Below are positions 43,060 to 54,342 of a DNA stretch of 64,000 nt, piece after piece (position 1 is the first letter of the stretch; each line of letters begins with the position of its first letter). The notes under the pieces were generated by a model. It was not told the DNA's origin, did no database searches, and saw only the letters and a list, made by a program, of their open reading frames with translations. The stretch is taken from contig JAMWET010001336.1 of NCBI GenBank assembly GCA_024036415.1, forward strand, positions 157,501-221,500, read 5' to 3'. Source of the DNA: Prochilodus magdalenae. Taxonomy: Eukaryota > Chordata > Actinopteri > Characiformes > Prochilodontidae. The translations under genes were made by a program, and so were the position numbers.

Positions 43060-43600
43060 GTGGCGTCCTATGACACATTGCCACATGTAAAGTCACCGAG
43101 CTCCTCGGCAGCGACCCATTCGACTGACAGTGCTGGTCTACGGAGACAGCATGACTCTGTGTGCTTGATTTCATTCATATGTCATCCATGTGTGTGGCTG
43201 AAACACTGGAACTCACAAAGTAGGAGGGGTGTCCATATACTTTTGGCCACATTATGTAACAGAAAGAATTTATGAAATTATATAAAGAATACAAAATATA
43301 GTAATATATGTATAATCTTTCTGTTACATTATATGGCCAAAAGTATATGGACACCCCTCCTATTTTGTATTCTTATATAATTTCATATATTCGTTCTGTT
43401 ACATAATGAGGCCAAAAGTATATGGACACCCCTCCTACTTTGTGAGTTCCAGTGTTTCAGCCACACACATGGATGACATATGAATGAAATCATATCATAT
43501 TACTATATTTAGTATTCTTTATATAATTTCATAAATTCTTTCTGTTACATTATGTGGCCAAAAATATATGGACACCCCTCCTACTCAGTATATATATATT
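43060..43600. mobile_element. Nest of Tc1-type ends in opposite orientations
   Basis: The terminal sequence ggccaaaagtatatggacac (plus cccctcctac) occurs in reverse at about 43228-43252, then forward at about 43335, 43410 and 43556. The neighbouring gtgagttccagtgtttcagc and cacacacatggatgacatat appear in both orientations (43165-43225 and 43440-43490). The result is a multi-copy palindrome. No transposase frame. Confidence 0.8.
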
Positions 43601-43602
43601 CA

Positions 43603-43826
43603 ATATATGGTGGCAGCAGGGGTGACGCTACAGTTAGTGCCAACTATCCTAGAGATGGCACCACAAATAACTAAATACTAAATCACAGAAATGATTCATT
43701 TCAAATAACCAGGAGATCTGCTAGACGAAAGCACCGACACATCCATCTCTCTCCAAAGCGGTCCAACGGTAAATCTAACAAGTCTCATTTTACAGAGAAA
43801 CCGTCACCTTCTATGTCTGCATTAGA
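43603..43826 (+). repeat. Left arm of a ~3-kb inverted repeat
   Basis: atatggtggcagcaggggtg, acgctac-agttagtgccaac, agatggcaccacaaat, then cacagaaatgattcatttca and ggtccaacggtaaatctaac. It is the inverse of 46590-46950, from which about 130 bp is missing in this arm. Confidence 0.85.
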
Positions 43827-44290
43827 TAGCATGAATGGCTAATCTTGTCCCAATAATGGAGCATATTTGCATTATTGTGTAATGAGTAAAGCTCGAGCAA
43901 GGACACTCCTGACTCTCTGCAGAGTGCTTGCTTTTCAATGAGGTCCATGTTTAGCTCAGGTTACTCCATCATAGCAACGAACACAGACCATGAAAACGAG
44001 ACCGTACTCTCAGGCCTCATATTGAGAAAAAACCCTCTATGATAATGCTGAGTTCTGGAAGTGGCCCTATGGGATTCTAGTGGTATTTTGCCGCCAAGCT
44101 AATCGCCATTTATGGAACCATTACGGGCCGATGTAGATTAAACACTGAGATCTAAAGCCTCTAAAATATTCCCCGTCTGTTATTTAAAGCCTGTAGAGAA
44201 CAAAACATAACCCAGAGCTGTTTCCCATTTCCCAGCAGAACGAATCCTGGTCAGGCTACCACTCATATCCGCAGTCAGTGGTGCACATCA
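43827..44290. other. Unique DNA inside the inverted-repeat structure
   Basis: No gene, domain or known repeat seen. Confidence 0.4.
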
Positions 44291-44291
44291 T

Positions 44292-45168
44292 ATGGGCAAA
44301 AGTATTGGGACACCTACACGTTACACCTACAGGTGCTTTTAGACCATCCCACCACTAAAGCCTTATGGAGAGCGTCCAAGGGAATTTTAGTCCCTTCATC
44401 CAGATTTGTGAGGTCAGACACCTCACCTGGCTCCCAATCTGCATTTTAGCCATCCCGAATGGGTTGGATGGTGTTAAGGTCAAGGCTCTGTGCAAGGTTC
44501 TTCCACACCAAACTGACCCGAGCAGCCTTTATATGGACATGGATTTGGGACACTGAGTCATGCTGGAATAAAATAGAGGCCTCTCCAAACTGTTCCCACA
44601 AAGCTGGAATTACATAATTATGACCTCTGACCCCTGTAAAGCAAGCCCATTGCATTATCCCCCCTCCACCAAACATTTACTGCTGGTACAATGTAGACAG
44701 GCAGGCAACATCGTCCTGGCATTCGCCAACCCCAGAGTGGTCAACCAGAGTGCCAGATAGAGATGCATGGTTGGACACTCCACAGGACATATGTCCATTG
44801 CTCCAGAGTCCAGTTGTGGTGATGTATGGCTTGCATGCTGGTGCTTGGCCATGGGAACCCACGTCATGAAGCACAGTGTATACGCTAGTGTTAAAGCCGG
44901 AAGAGGTTTGGAGCTCCTCAGCACTCAGCGACCCCCCTCATATCAGAGTTGCTGTGGTTCCTCAACCCTTCCACTTTCAGCAAGACCACTCCCAGCTGAT
45001 CATGGAATATCCCGTAGGGAAGGAACTTCACAGACTTCAACTGTGGCATCCATCCAGCACCACAGTAGAGCTGAGTGAGCTCCTTAGGACCACCCATTCT
45101 ATCACTAATGCTGGTAATTGACTTTGCTTGACACCCGTAAGGTGTGTCCCAATACTTTTGTCATATCT
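44292..45168 (-). mobile_element. Tc1-like element with inverted ends and degraded transposase
   Basis: The left end ggcaaaagtattgggacacc (44295 on) is complementary to the right end ggtgtgtcccaatacttttg (45141-45160). Outer tatg flanks fit TA-targeted insertion. The minus strand retains transposase-like text: gtggagtgtccaaccatgca, 'MFGGGGIMQWACFTG' (44446-44676), a 'FQHDSVSQIH' stretch equivalent to the second-Asp strand, and 'LDLNTIQPI' for the third region. Many stops; inactive. Confidence 0.8.
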
Positions 45169-45705
45169 AGAATGCCCACAAGGACAGGGAACAGGGTTGC
45201 AAACAACAGACATGGAGACATAAAACACCAAGCAAGAACAAAGGGAACAGCAGGGAGTATAAATGAACAAGAACTAACAAGGAACACCTGGGAAGGGGCG
45301 GAGCTACAAACTAAGGGCAGGTGAGGGGCCTGACAAGAGGGTGGAGACAGGAGGAGGAGCAAAAACCAAAACAGAAGCACATGGAAGTTACGAGAACCAG
45401 AGAACCAGAGAACAGACAAACAGGGGCGAGACAAGACAGGATGTGACACCGTTAGTTAGCTAGTTAAGAATGTAGCTAGGCTTGCTAGTCATGTATTATG
45501 CTAGCGACAATGCTCAATCATACCAGCTTGTATCTTCTTGATATCAGTTTGCTTATTGGTCTTGCATGTAGACCACCCCTGTGCTGCCTTGGACTTGGAG
45601 ATCTGAAATCAGATCTTGGAATTACATCATTTACTGACCTCCATGAATCCCAACAACGAAGTGAAGAAAAGACATCGAGCATGTCTTACATGCACTCATC
45701 AATCC
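45169..45705. other. Unrecognised DNA, probable old repeat
   Basis: 45240-45450 (ggaacacctgggaaggggcg, agaaccagagaaccagagaa) looks like a dispersed repeat terminus. Opposed ORFs lack domains. Confidence 0.35.
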
Positions 45706-45707
45706 CA

Positions 45708-46250
45708 TAAATGCAGAAAATCAGATTATGTCGCTAATCCGATCAAGGTGTTTGCATGCACTTGAGTAATCAGATAATGGGGAAACTCTAGGTCTACACG
45801 AGTCAGGCAGTAATCGGATTTCTGCTTCACAAGCGGCCAATGAACTCACAGAATAAGATATGACCTAAACACATAATGTAGGTTTTCTTTTGAATATAGA
45901 ATCTTATTACCTAAAAATATGTACGTATATCATCCAGAAGGTAAATCCTGCAGGTCATTTCAGCATTGATGTGGTTTGTACGCACCTCATGGTTCCTGTG
46001 TTAAACACTGTTCATCTGTTTCCACACAAGCATAGGCGTAGACATCTGAAAGAAATCAGAGTAAGGGGTCTACATAGACTGGGAAACCTGATTCCTGTGC
46101 AGAACTTCAACTTTCCTAGACATTTCTGATCTGAAGGAAGTAATCCAAGTATGGTACAGATTACGTGACCACTTGCATAACCAAATGCAGCTGCAGAAAT
46201 GCGATTCTGATCAGATTAAGCGCATGTAAACACACTGACTGATGCCTACA
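45708..46250. mobile_element. Nonautonomous DNA element with imperfect inverted ends
   Basis: Left text (aatcagattatgtcgctaat, gtgtttgcatgcacttgagt) is roughly complementary to right text (gattctgatcagattaagcg, catgtaaacacactg). An internal block, agaaatcagagtaaggggtc with tacatagactgggaaacctg, recurs at 48470-48520. Confidence 0.6.
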
Positions 46251-46589
46251 TTAAATTAAGCAATGCTAGCAAGAAGCCAGTTAGCTATTTAGCTTGCTCA
46301 TGTCATTTTTAGAATAGTGAACCTTATGATCAGTGTACCGGATTGAACAAACTACTGTCCTGTGGTGGTCCTGACTTTTGATGCATGCAGGTGGGATAAC
46401 AAAGTATACAGAGAGTCAGATGGACTACAGTCTGTAGCTGTAGAACTACAGATTGTCCTATATGGTGCATTGAGCTGATCAATAGATACACAGAGGGGGA
46501 CCTAATGAAACGTTCAGTCAGTGTACGCTGTGAAACGTTTCAGTTGAAAACACAGTGTGTTATTATATAGTTCTGTTGGTGTTATATAG
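46251..46589. other. Unique DNA, no gene seen
   Basis: No recognisable feature. Confidence 0.4.
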
Positions 46590-46950
46590 CTTTATTATGC
46601 AGACGGATAAGGTGACGGTTTTATGGAAAATGAGACTCGTTAGATTTACCGTTGGACCACTTTGGAGAGACGGATGTGTTGGTGCTTTCGTCTAGCAGAG
46701 CTACTGGTTATTTGAAATGAATCATTTCTGTGATTGTATTTAGTCCTGTAATTAAGGATTCATTCAGTAATGCGTTTAAATGATTCACAGTGTGGGCTAA
46801 TGACTGGACCTGGTTTATTTGCTGCCCAGTAATGTATTTATGTCGCCGAGCCTATATCGCTGAGCTTACTCAGCTCGGAAAATTTGTGGTGCCATCTCTA
46901 GGATAGTTGGCAATAACTCTAGCGTCACCCCTGCTGCCACCATATCACGC
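46590..46950 (-). repeat. Right arm of a ~3-kb inverted repeat
   Basis: The reverse complement reads as the 43603 arm: ggtggcagcaggggtgacgc at the outer end and aaaaccgtcacctta at the inner end. About 130 bp (46760-46870) is absent from the left arm. Confidence 0.85.
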
Positions 46951-47800
46951 TGATATATCCCTACCCATATGTATATTGTAGTTATGTGGGCCTGTTTGTT
47001 TTTGTTTATTTCATCAGGTTTCAATGCCAGATTCATCTGAGTGGGCTTCACTGCCGTGTCCCTTTGTATCTTGTATCTAAATGTATATATATATATATAG
47101 TCATGGTCCCAAGAAAAACATGTATCTCCACTTTTGTTGATTTTTACTTTTTTGCATCATTTGATCACATGAGCTGCTGTTTACACTGTGTGGAAATTTC
47201 CTGAAGAATGGACCAACAGAAATGGCCCAAAACTGCTTGGAAAGATGTCTGGTTCCATTGACTTCTATTCAAATTAAATGACGTTTTTGGCCTCTGTTGT
47301 AAAGTTGCCATTTGGAGATACCTGTTTTTCTTTGGACAGCGATGATATATAAATACAAAAGTCAGAGACCACCAGTCTGTTGGCTGGATGGTAGTCTGAT
47401 GGATGAGTCTGGGATTGGGTTTGGTAGATGAATCCAGGAGAACCTACCGGAACAAGTAGTAATGCTGACAGTAAAGTGTGATGGAGCAGGGGTAATAGGG
47501 CTGGAGCTGTTTTTCAGAGTTTGGGCTCGGACCCTTAGATTCAATGAAGGGAAGCACCCACCACGCCAAAACACTCAAAACACACTAATACCCAAGTTCA
47601 ACTTCCAAAAGGCTTTACTGTCATTTCAGCTACATTCATACAATCCATACAATTGGGGGTTTACTATGAACCAAAGCCCACCCAACGCTGTGTCCTGTGC
47701 CGATTTTATTGTCCTGGGTATAGTCATATGTCAGTATAGCCATAGGATAGCAGTATACATACAAATGAATCAATATACATGAAGTGGTGTTACCTCAGGG
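46951..47800. other. Unrecognised DNA, no gene seen
   Basis: A TATA run lies at 47084-47098. A short aaaagtcagagaccaccagt word at 47359 resembles the 37.68-kb transposon end. ORFs of 70-106 codons have no domain. Confidence 0.4.
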
Positions 47801-48240
47801 GGACGGCATTGGAAAGCCCCCACCTGTATGGGTAGTGACAGGTTGAACACGGGTCAACTTGCTCATGGCAGGGCGACGTGAATTATTGGAGTTTGTATGT
47901 GGCATGATAGGGTAAAAGCTCAACTGGGCACAACTTGCAGGGCACACCATGTGTTGGAACTCTCCAGAATGCTCCTGGAACCAGTTCTGGACAACCTGGG
48001 CCAGTGGACCCAACCCATGCCATGACAACACAATCCACACCAGTATGGAACCATTAGCAGCCTGCTCAGTGCCTTTGTTGACAACTGGGGTCCATGAATT
48101 CATGGCGTCTGCACTGCATAGGAACCCTACCATCAGCCCCATACAGCGGGTGATATGCATATGTTGCCAGTCTTCTATGCTCGAGCCCAGGTGAGGTGAT
48201 GGTATATTAGTGTAGCGCTGGTGGTGTTAACAGAGGCAGG
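47801..48240 (-). pseudogene. Tc1-like transposase relic with internal deletion
   Basis: Minus ORF 47795-48160 contains 'SWHGLGPLAQVVQNWFQEHS'. It fuses a 'FSW..LGPL' stretch (beta strands before the second catalytic Asp) to the 'NWF.EH..EF' stretch that normally follows that Asp, so the Asp-bearing strand itself has been deleted in frame. Inactive. Confidence 0.65.
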
Positions 48241-48439
48241 TATGTCAGTGTGACATACAAAGCGATGGACGTTAACTTGACGCATGTGTCGCTCAGTGAA
48301 AGATCCTTTTAGTGTTTGAGAAAAAGCTCTGTACGCTGGAGCACAGCTGCTCTGTCCTCCCAGTTGTCGTTGTGCCAAGCAAAGATGGCACAATGGCTAA
48401 GAGACTAAAATCTCGCCTGTGCCAAGCTTCGTGGTCTGT

Positions 48440-48525
48440 TTTCACACATGCATAGAACTAGAATTCTGAAAGAAATCAGAGTAAGGTGTCTACATACACT
48501 GAGGAACCTGATTTCCATGCAGAAG
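48440..48525 (+). mobile_element. Fragment of the 45.7-kb element
   Basis: gaaagaaatcagagtaaggt and gtctacatacactgaggaac match 46050-46100. Confidence 0.6.
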
Positions 48526-49424
48526 AAGAAGGCCCAGCAGCACCCAATGCACAACATCACATTGCCAACCCCCAGCAGTATACTATTTGGGTGGAGACTA
48601 ATGTAACTCTTTACATGATATCTACACCAACAAGTACCAAAGAAAAGCAGGACCAATGGACACAAGACAGAGCCCAGCATATATGAGGTAGAAGCCCTAT
48701 CACCATTAAACGGAATACAGTGTTGGGTGGGTGTAAGCAGCAGACGCTGTTAAGGATGCAGCATCTCAGACATTAATATGGAGCTGCAGGAAGCAGGGAG
48801 GGAGGAGGCGTCCCTTAGATGTATACTTGTGTGTTTACATTAAGGAATCTGTCAGTTCAGTCTCCGGGAGTTAATGAATCTACAGGCTCGTGAAAAGACA
48901 CTGTTGCACAGTCGGGCTATGAGAGCCCGAAAGAGGACAATTCATGTGAGGGCTGTGTGTGGTAATCTACAATGCTGGTGGCTTTGCAGATGCAGCGTGT
49001 GGTGTAACTCTCCATGATGGAAGGAGCTGTCGTCAGTATTTGCTGGAGGGTCTTGCAATTAAACCCGCTACTCAACACAGGAAAATACACTGAACACATA
49101 CATCTTAACTTAGACACAGCGACATGGGAAGCACCTCCCAGGAATCTACGGGGCATGGCCACAGCACAGCTCCACTTCACAAGCTTCGAGAGGCCAGCGT
49201 CAGCCAGCTTGAGCCAAGTCCCTGGGTGTGCACACAGTCCTGTCCAGCACTAACGCCGCAGGGCGCTAGATCCTCTGCAGCGAGTACCCCCAGTCCATGC
49301 CCGGGGCCGGATCCTCATTGCCACAGCTGTTCCTGAGCATGGTGAAACCCACAGCGAGGTGTGTCAAGTCAAGCACACCTAGTCGTTGTTGAGATATCAG
49401 TGGGCTCATAATGGCAGGTCAATA
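48526..49424. other. Unrecognised DNA, no gene seen
   Basis: ORFs of 60-90 codons show no domain. Confidence 0.4.
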
Positions 49425-49640
49425 AATGATGACTGAGCTACACATACAGGGGTCTGTCTCTCAGTATGGTGTCGGACCGCCATGTTTGGTAACCCAACGT
49501 GCCAGACGTCTCAGTTTGGAGCTGTAGAGGTTCCTAATGGTGTCCTGTGATAATCCATCCCATGCAGCTTGAACATCCTCACACAGTTCCTGATTTCCAG
49601 ATGTTGCAGTAGGGGTGGAGGTGGAGTGATGTGGTCAGCT
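49425..49640 (-). pseudogene. Tc1-S copy C, C-terminal part
   Basis: Minus strand encodes the 'AWDGLSQDTIRNLYSS' C-terminus and continues through a cacacagttcctg region, then differs from the other copies by a short insertion (atttccagatgttgc) near 49591-49605. It ends near 49640. Confidence 0.8.
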
Positions 49641-49874
49641 CTGGCAGGAGTATCCAGATAAGCATTGTCCTGTGGAATAGTCCTCCGAAGTGTGTGTTCC
49701 AAAAAGCTAGAGCCACTAGTTGGGGGTCCTAATGAAAGTAAGGTGCGCTATCAAAGGGTCTCTAATGAAGACCAAAGGCCATCTGCCATCAAACGGAACT
49801 GGAACTCGCACCATGACACCAGGCATTCTGGACGTCTGGGGAATCGAACCCAGGCCGATGGGTCATTATCATCT
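49641..49874. other. Spacer with a B-box-like word
   Basis: ggggaatcgaacccaggcc at 49838-49856 is, on the minus strand, a perfect B-box-like ggttcgattcc. No A box at the expected distance was seen, so no tRNA or SINE is called. Confidence 0.4.
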
Positions 49875-50335
49875 ACAGACAGAAGCCTTTCTCTCAGTAT
49901 GGCGTCGGGCCGCCGTGTTTGCTAACCCTACACGCCAGACGTCTCGGTATGGAGCTGTAGAGGTTCCTAATGGTGTCCTGTGATAATCCATCCCATGCAG
50001 CTTGAACATCCTCACACAGTTCCTGCAGATGGTGCGGTAGGGGTGGAGGTGGAGGGACGCCAGGCCTTCTGGACGAGTCAACAGACCGTTCATCTCGGTG
50101 CTGACCACGGTGCCTCCACACACGGATTCGTTGGGCGTCTCCATCAAGACTAAAGTGGGACTCGTCACTGAAGATGACCCTCTGCCATGACGTGGTGACG
50201 TGGTGTTAAGGACAGTCGTGGTAACGGTCTGTGTGCATGTAGTCCTGCGTGGTGCAGCCGTCTGCCAATGGAGCTGCACTACCAGAATGACTCCTGGAGG
50301 ACACCACTGCTCGCTGGATGGCTGTAATGGTGGCT
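49875..50335 (-). pseudogene. Tc1-S copy D
   Basis: Minus ORFs 49869-50279 and 49894-50121 carry 'SSSVTSPTLVLMETPNESVC' (out-of-frame reading of the first-Asp region), 'MWRHRGQHRDERSV' and the C-terminal 'AWDGLSQDTIRNLYSSIPRR'. It has the same internal deletion as copies A and B. About 25 bp present in copy B near 29290 is missing here. Confidence 0.85.
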
Positions 50336-51345
50336 TGTGGGCCAGTCAGGTACAGCCATTCCTTGCTTATGTCACTTGAAGCTTCAATCATTAGCTGGTC
50401 TCATGATGTTAAAGCTACCCACCAAGTTTCATTCCTATATGTGCACCTATGAGCTCCATGTTCACTTTGCACCTACAGGAAGTGGAACAACAGCTGGACG
50501 TTTTATATTAGCACCACGTGTCTCTTATATTCTCCTCTCCTGCCTCAGCACTGTCGCTCTTGTGATAATGTCATGTAGATGACTCCCTTCAAGCTTGTCA
50601 GACGTGTTGCCAGAAAATCATGTGGGCTGTGGGGTGAGATAATGTAATGAAACGTTCCTGTCGCTGCTCACCACTTGAAAAGGACTGAAGGTCTTATCTC
50701 AGATACCGCTGCCATTCCAGCACGCTATCATGTCAGAACGTGTGCCTGCTACGTTGGCCTGTTCTTGAGAAATATGCCAATTTCACATTTTGCTTAGCTC
50801 CTTTTTTTTTCCTCTGTGAAACACATATTCCTAATTCGATTGCAAATTGGGCAATTGGCAAATGCAAAGTGGTGGCGAATGGAGCAGTTGGCAAATGGAG
50901 ATCGCGGGAAAGCTGATAAGATGGCTTTCGCCGTGCGCCTCCGCTGGGGATATAACGTCTGGGTAAACGTCTCCTGCCAGCGTGGATGGTCATGTTCAAA
51001 ACTGCTCTCCCGGCAAAGGAGTGGGCACATGTCACGCGAGGACATCTCAATTATACCGGTAAGTAAATCAGCATGGGATGTTCTTTTCCAGCCTGGAGGG
51101 CCCGTCGCTAAGCAATTCTCCAGCTGGGGGAATCCTATAAAGGTCAGAACATATGCATTTACATATATCAGCTGATAGCACTTTAGCCCCGCCCATTTGT
51201 GATAAAGTTGAAAGGAGTGTTGGGTGACGTTCTCTATGAAGCCTGGGTTCATTGGTTATTACAGGTGCATGCTTTGTAGCCTGGGAACAAGGCATTTTTA
51301 TTATGCTTCATAAGGCTGTAATAACTGCTGTTATAATGCTTTATT
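50336..51345. other. Unique sequence, no gene seen
   Basis: Contains a T-rich run at 50802-50811 and a patch near 50835-50900 with recurring ttggcaaatg words. Opposed ORFs of 119 and 152 codons overlap without domains. Confidence 0.4.
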
Positions 51346-51415
51346 AAGGGGACCTGTTATGCCTTTAGCTTGTAGTGTTGTACCTGTTATGCCTTTAGCG
51401 TGTAGTGTTGTACCT
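51346..51415 (+). repeat. ~33-bp tandem duplication
   Basis: cctgttatgcctttagcttg followed by tagtgttgta is repeated once with a T/G change. Confidence 0.9.
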
Positions 51416-51750
51416 CATGTAACAGTTTTCCAGAGTTCTAAATCCCAAAGTACATGCCAGCTTGAGAAACTCCCTGCCCTCTGAAGCACCTCATTAATAC
51501 TCCAGCCCTTCAATCTGTTGCATGATGATGTCATCTTGTAACATAGTCCTTAGTGCCCGCCTACTGCCAAGCTTAGTGTGCCCTCACAGAATGCAGAGAT
51601 AGCCTAACCAGTAAACACTCACCACTCTGAAACCGCCTGCTCTAGTCCAGCTTGCGAAGGTGGACCTACCAGCTTGTTCAACCAGACTTTCAGGATCGGA
51701 CTCTGAATCAAATAGATCTGACGCCATTGTAGGAACAGCCACAGCTGACT
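51416..51750. other. Unrecognised DNA, probably part of the element ending at 51873
   Basis: ccagcttgagaaactccctg, gcatgatgatgtcatcttgt and related text suggest a dispersed fish repeat. No gene seen. Confidence 0.35.
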
Positions 51751-51873
51751 CTTTAAGCCCCGCCTCCTGATGAGGCCAGTGTGGTTTAATTGTGCTTTGA
51801 TTGATCAGCTTGCCCACTCTGGGTGGGCTGACCAATCAAACACACCGGGCTCATCATGAGGCGGGGCTTAAAG
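51751..51873. repeat. 123-bp imperfect palindrome with GC and CCAAT boxes
   Basis: ctttaagccccgcctcctga at the left pairs with tcatgaggcggggcttaaag at the right. The inner arms (gattgatcagcttgcccac and gtgggctgaccaatc) also pair. The arms contain GC boxes (ccccgcc) and CCAAT words. Likely a MITE or element terminus. Confidence 0.8.
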
Positions 51874-52685
51874 ACCCAGGAGTTCAGGGAAAATCAAAGT
51901 GTACAAGGACCATGAATTTATGAAGTATCATATTTATATTTATTCTATTTATTACAAACACAAAACATCACAGACATTCCAAGCGCCATTACTGAGCGGC
52001 CTTTAATAAAGGGTGACTGAAATGTTAGATGCTTATAAAGCATTGTTTCTCATTATTAAGGCACTTATAAGCTACTGAATGAGCCGCAATAGAACCAATC
52101 AGATCGGAGCTCATTTACATCTTCAAGGCACAGTAATAAATTCAAACAGAGCTTTAGAAAATCTAAATCCAAAAGAACTGGAATCCGCGAAAAGAGAGAG
52201 AGAAAAATAGGGCTCCCAGGAGCGTTCGTGGGAGCAGTGCCGTAGATAAACCGCTCCTGGTTTCCTAAAGAACCTTTCAGTGGAGTGGGTGGTTCTTTAA
52301 AAGAGCACTCCAGCGTTCCTCACCCGCTCGGCTGCACGTGTGGCTCTTCAGAGCAGCTTGTAGCATGTATGTACATACGGTGACTGTGTGAAAGCCTCCA
52401 GACTGAATCACCACACGCGGTGCAGCGGTGTTTAAGGAGCGATGGTAAACGTTTGACTGCACACACGACCGCACCTTCCTCACATCTCTAATGGGTCTGA
52501 AGAGAGGTCCGTGGACATGCTACCACGAGAGCTGGGCTCGCTAATCCTACTGAGAGAGGTGCACGTGAACCTCCGAACCAAACAACACAATGCATTATGG
52601 GTATCCTCTGTTCCACAGGGTGCCTCGGTTATGCACTACTTATGGTGGTCCATTGTTGGAACGTTTGATTGCACTGGATAACAGC
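51874..52685. other. Unique sequence, no gene seen
   Basis: No domain-bearing ORF and no repeat recognised. Confidence 0.45.
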
Positions 52686-52689
52686 TATA

Positions 52690-54205
52690 ATGCACTATGG
52701 TAATTATGAGATGATAATTCTGAGATAGTAAGTCATACTTATGAGCTGCTAAATGGTAATTATCTGAGCATTAGATGATAATGTGACACATTGAATCATA
52801 AATCTGAGATAATAAGATATTAATATGTCAGAATTACAAGACCGTTAGACATAATTATGAGGTCATAGATCTCATAATCATGAGATACTAGCTCATAATG
52901 GTCAAATTCTAGATATGAGATTCTGAGTCTTTGTTTTGAGATGCTAAATGATAATTGTGAGACACTAAGCCATTATGAGATGCTAAGTCATAATCACAAG
53001 ACATAATTAGTCATAATTATGAAATACTAAGTCATAAGATACTAAGTCTTTATTATGAGTCATTATAACGAGATCCTGGGTAATGAGATACAAAGAGGTA
53101 ATTGTGAGATTCTAAATGAAAATTATGAGACATTAAGTCATACTTCTGAGATACTCAGTGATAATTACAAGATTATAAATGATCAAAGTCATAATTATAA
53201 CAATGTAGTCATCAATATGAGATATTAAGTTAAATTATGAGTAACTAAGCCATTAATATGGCATACCTAGCTATTATTATAGAATACAAAGTCATTATAA
53301 TGAGAAGCTAAATAATAATTATGACATAATAAGTCATTATTTGGAGATGCTACATCACTATTACTAGATGGTGAGTCTTTATAATTAGATACTAATTCAT
53401 AAATTATAAGACAATTAGGACTAATATGAGATATTAAGTTGTTATTAGACACTACTGCATTGTTATGACATAACAAGTGCATTATAAGTGATAACTATGA
53501 AACACTCATATGAGATACTAAGTCATAATCATAAGACAGTTATTCATATGAGATATTAAGTCAATATTATGAGATAATACGTCATTAACATGAGATACTA
53601 AGTCATAATTATAATGAAGTTAGTCATTTATATGAGATATTAGGCAATATTATGAGATAATAAGTCACTAATATGAGACACTAAATCATAATTATTAGAC
53701 AGTCATTTATATGAGATATTAGGCAATATTATGAGATAATAAGTCATAAACATGAGATACTAAGTCATAATTATAATAAAGTTAGGCATTCATATGAGAT
53801 ATTAAGTCAATATTTTGAGTTAATAGGTCATTAACATGAGATACTAAGTCATAATTATAATAAAGTTAGGCATTCATATGAGATATTAAATCAATATTAT
53901 GAGATACTAAGTCATAATCATAAGACAGTTATTCATATGAGATATTACGGCAATATTATGAGATAATAAGTCACTAATAAGAGATACTAAATCATAATTA
54001 TTAGACAGTCATTTATATGAGATATTAGGCAATATTATGAGATAATAAGTCATAAACATGAGATGCTAAGTCATAATTATAATAAAGTTAGGCATTCATA
54101 TGAGATATTAAATCAATATTATGAGATAATAAGTGCTTCTTATGACACACTAATTCATTACTATGAGATACTTATGTAATACTCATAATTATGAGAAACA
54201 CCATT
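52690..54205. repeat. AT-rich array built on palindromic tcataattatga
   Basis: About 1.5 kb of ~20-bp degenerate units such as gagatactaagtcataatta. tcataattatga is a perfect 12-bp palindrome and recurs in exact or near form. From 53,500 larger modules repeat: a gttaggcattcatatgagat module at about 53782, 53865 and 54087, and an acagtcatttatatgagata module at about 53699 and 54004. GC content is very low. Confidence 0.93.
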
Positions 54206-54342
54206 AGGGCACATCACATGGCCTGATTGGTGGAAACTGAGTGAGTAGCTGATCTTAAGTAGGAACTGGAGGAGTAAAGGAGTAGACCCGGAGCCGGGCT
54301 GGCCTCATCTGCAGATATTATTACTGGAGTATTATTTACTCC

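Noticed and set aside
49838..49856. Reverse-strand B box as a tRNA gene
   Set aside because: No A box at the correct spacing and no cloverleaf pairing seen.
50794..51252. 152-codon minus ORF as a gene
   Set aside because: No domain; overlapped by a 119-codon antisense ORF and a second minus-strand frame. I could not separate it from chance.
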